NCBI GenBank assembly: GCA_900766195.1
Contig: CAAFUN010000095.1
Coordinates: 1 to 13,410, forward strand
Reading direction: 5' to 3'
From: an uncultured Bacteroides sp.
Lineage (GTDB): Bacteria; Bacteroidota; Bacteroidia; Bacteroidales; Bacteroidaceae
DNA length: 13,410 bases
Shown: positions 11,336 through 13,410 of the stretch, one piece after another
How positions within the stretch are numbered: the stretch's first letter is position 1
How the letters are laid out: every line of letters begins with the position of its first letter
Notes under the pieces: generated by a model
The model's input: the letters and a program-made list of their open reading frames with translations, nothing else
The model's database searches: none
What the model was told of the DNA's origin: nothing
Program-made: the position numbers and the translations under genes

Positions 11336-12217
11336 CTATCCTTTTACTATTTTGTGTGTTTCCGCATCATAATTTATGCCTATCATGGAAAATTCCTTTT
11401 TTAATGTGGCTGCATCTTTTTTATTAATATCAGCCGTGATACATTTCTGCCTAATATACTCACTGTTCCCATCAGTTAGCCACGATATGAAATCTGCCAT
11501 ATTCGTATTGTCATAGGAAGTAAATCCTGCTGCTCTAATCAGCGCAACAATTGCACTCGTCTTTTGTTTTATAGTAACTCCGTTTTTCTTGATTAGCTCC
11601 TTTGTTTCATCCTCCTCCGCAATATAATCCTTATCAAACAATGATAGTTCAATGTCTTTTGATGTCGGGAATAGACCTACAGCAATCTCATAAGCATCGA
11701 TTTTGTAAATTTTGCATAAATCTACAACTTCACGTATGAAACTATAAAAATCGTCAATTATACAAAGAACGGAGTTTGCGTAATCATCCTCAAACGCTTC
11801 CATTAGTTCACAATCTTGCTCTTTAAAATCGTATATAAAATCATATAATACTAACGATTGATGCCATAGAAAAAAAGAACTTGATTTCATCAGTTTACGC
11901 AAAAGCGTATATCTTTTTTCATCTTCAAATTCGCTAAAATACGATTCAACTAAATCAAAGTAATTTTCAAACTGCTTGTCTATATCATCGTTCATAATAC
12001 TCTCGTATGATTCCAACCTTACTTTACATTCCTTTTCAAAATCATTGCCGTACCAATCGGGATGCTCAATTCGTGTTAAATCAACTGTATCTTCTTGCTC
12101 GTCATAGGTAAGTTGGAAATTATTAACTATTAAAGACATTGCTGCGTTTGCCCTCTCCGTATATACCTGAAGCTCGCCTAATAGATTTTCAATACATCTT
12201 TCTGTAAACCGTCCCAT
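11336..12217 (-). CDS. Hypothetical 293-aa acidic protein beside the integrase
   Basis: Unknown family. The protein is acidic and appears almost entirely helical, with no membrane segment or signal peptide. The N-terminal two thirds carry many aromatic and acidic residues (QFENYFDLVESYFSEFEDEK, YANSVLCIIDDFYSFIREVV). The last 80 residues (from about 213, VTIKQKTSAIVALIRAAGFT and then NMADFISWLTDGNSEYIRQK) look like a separate small helical domain. That tail resembles the C-terminal segment of several Bacteroidales element proteins, where it may contact DNA. The start lies one base beyond the integrase stop, so the two are probably co-translated. A role in integration or excision, or as a cargo gene carried beside the integrase, is possible. 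Confidence 0.6.
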   Translation of the reverse strand: MGRFTERCIENLLGELQVYTERANAAMSLIVNNFQLTYDEQEDTVDLTRIEHPDWYGNDFEKECKVRLESYESIMNDDIDKQFENYFDLVESYFSEFEDEKRYTLLRKLMKSSSFFLWHQSLVLYDFIYDFKEQDCELMEAFEDDYANSVLCIIDDFYSFIREVVDLCKIYKIDAYEIAVGLFPTSKDIELSLFDKDYIAEEDETKELIKKNGVTIKQKTSAIVALIRAAGFTSYDNTNMADFISWLTDGNSEYIRQKCITADINKKDAATLKKEFSMIGINYDAETHKIVKG

Positions 12218-12218
12218 A

Positions 12219-13410
12219 TCACATCACTTTTAATAAATTACCATTCTTTTGCCAGTGCATCATTAGCATCTTGGCATGTTCTTCTTTAGTCACTTTGATA
12301 TATTTAAGAAAACTGCTCTCTGTCTTATGCCCGGTTATCTGCATGATTGAAATCGAAGGGAAACCGGATTTATACAGATTGGTTGCAAAGCTCCTTCGGG
12401 CAGTATGCGAAGAAACAAGTTCCCACTTTTCATAAATGGTAGTTTGCTTCTTCCCCCCTTTGGTTATTGATTTCATCACATGCTCCGTTAACCCAGCTTC
12501 CCTGCATACATCTTTCAAATTATCGTTGAATTTCTGATTGCTTATATTACCCGGAAGATTACCGTTATACTTTTCCCAAATGCGAAGGAATATCGGATGC
12601 AAAGGGATAGTAACAAACTCATTTGTTTTCTGTTGCTGAATAGTTATCATTCCATCTTTGATATTTTCCTCTCTTATACGGGTAAAGTCAGAGAACCGCA
12701 ACCCGGTCCAGCAACCAACAAGAAATAAATCTCGTGTTCGCTCCAATCGGGCAGAATGTGAAAAGTCAAAACGAGCGAGTACGTCAAGTTCATCCTCGCT
12801 TAGAGCAATAGCTTGACTTTCCTCTGACACATTTTTGAATAGCTGGTATTTAGTGTTATCAGTTAGTTCCTGTTCATTGGCAGCTTTCATCACGGCTTTA
12901 AGACTTACCGTTTTGTGCCAGATAGTATTAGTACTCAAAACAAGCTCTTGCAGGAAAGCAACAAAGTCATTAAAAAAAGACTGATTTATATTTCGGAACT
13001 CTAATCGTACTTTTCTCTTTTTCTCGTATTCTTGGATATAGTAGTAAGTACGAGCATACTCACGTTTTGTCTTATAGTCAATAGTCTGACCGCCTCTTCG
13101 TGGGCTTACCCTTGTATCACATAGCCGAATGAACTCCTCAAAGAAAGAATGAAAGTCGTGTGCAGCATCAATACGCTTCCCGAAATGAATATCAAGAAGA
13201 TTTTTAAGACTATCTTTTGTAACCGGCTCACCTTTTGCAGCTGATTCCGCAATAAAAGTATTTACTTTTGCATCTATGCTTTTAAGAGCCGCGTTAACTT
13301 CATCTTTATTTGCGCAGTATTTAGAGTTTTTCACGCACTCCTTCTTTTCATCCCAAAACAGAGGCTCTATTTTTAGGGTGGTAGCGTACATTAATTTCTC
13401 ATTCCTGCCA
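12219..13410 (-). CDS. int: Tyrosine recombinase (integrase), 5' end beyond window
   Basis: A phage-integrase family recombinase with all catalytic residues visible (numbered from the ATG at 13391): R232 in WTGLRFSDF, K255 in QQQKTNE, H329 and R332 in SSHTARRSFATNL, H355 in ITGHKTESS, and the nucleophile Y364 in FLKYIK. The N-terminal part has the SAM-like core-binding domain (HDFHSFFEEFIRLCDTRVSP onward) and the start of an arm-binding domain with PLFWDEKK. The frame stays open upstream of 13391 to the window edge (G-R-N-E-K-L-M), and Bacteroidales integrases carry more residues before the FWDEKK motif, so the true start probably lies past 13410. It catalyses site-specific integration and excision. 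No att site could be identified inside the window. Confidence 0.93.
   Translation of the reverse strand, partial: GRNEKLMYATTLKIEPLFWDEKKECVKNSKYCANKDEVNAALKSIDAKVNTFIAESAAKGEPVTKDSLKNLLDIHFGKRIDAAHDFHSFFEEFIRLCDTRVSPRRGGQTIDYKTKREYARTYYYIQEYEKKRKVRLEFRNINQSFFNDFVAFLQELVLSTNTIWHKTVSLKAVMKAANEQELTDNTKYQLFKNVSEESQAIALSEDELDVLARFDFSHSARLERTRDLFLVGCWTGLRFSDFTRIREENIKDGMITIQQQKTNEFVTIPLHPIFLRIWEKYNGNLPGNISNQKFNDNLKDVCREAGLTEHVMKSITKGGKKQTTIYEKWELVSSHTARRSFATNLYKSGFPSISIMQITGHKTESSFLKYIKVTKEEHAKMLMMHWQKNGNLLKVM

Noticed and set aside
1..13410. tRNA or rRNA gene, or integration site next to the integrase
   Set aside because: No cloverleaf or rRNA-like sequence was seen. The integrase end runs off the window, so an attachment site would lie outside it.

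Overview
The window looks like part of an integrated temperate phage or related integrative element from a Bacteroidales gut bacterium (Bacteroides, Phocaeicola or Parabacteroides type). Three things support this. The promoters match the Bacteroides -7 box TAnnTTTG. Many start codons follow A-rich leaders instead of Shine-Dalgarno sites. The protein set is typical of these elements: a Bacteroidales tyrosine integrase, a DUF6291-type replication protein, DnaB, an SF2 helicase with VRR-NUC, a WYL_2/SH3-barrel protein and ASCH. No capsid, tail, packaging or conjugation genes are visible, so phage and non-phage element cannot be separated here.

Layout from right to left. From 13410 down to 6179 all genes are on the minus strand and form an integration and replication module: tyrosine integrase (N-terminus beyond the right edge), an unknown 293-aa protein, a MerR/excisionase-like HTH protein, a small winged-helix-like protein, a DUF6291-type replication protein, DnaB helicase, SF2 helicase, VRR-NUC nuclease, two hypothetical proteins and a small frameshifted gene. 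Between the first genes and DnaB there are strong AAAGGAGG ribosome sites and overlapping ORFs.

From 3703 to 6134 a plus-strand cargo operon sits in the middle of this minus-strand DNA: an XRE repressor, a class III Fic AMP-transferase, an FRG-domain protein and a HEPN-type protein carrying the RxxxxH RNase motif. It ends at a strong bidirectional terminator (6138-6180) shared with the converging replication module. At its head, a divergent promoter region (3536-3702) carries two near-identical, mirror-placed 23/24-bp arms that overlap -7 boxes. This arrangement suggests one repressor controls both directions. The operon is the best candidate here for an uncharacterised defence or toxin system.

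From 3535 down to 201 is a minus-strand run of small early-type genes, several of them only 50-110 aa and overlapping by 4-23 bases: WYL_2/SH3-barrel, unknown small proteins, a 50-aa single-span membrane protein, an HTH protein, an ASCH protein and a last small HTH protein. Between the ASCH gene and that last gene lies a 409-base gene-free stretch. It holds six blocks of alternating pyrimidine-purine sequence at roughly 45-base spacing, each followed by a related AT-rich motif. This is an unusual, unexplained array. At the far left, bases 1-54 are the end of a plus-strand gene followed by an intrinsic terminator, and three small inverted repeats lie between it and the minus-strand run.
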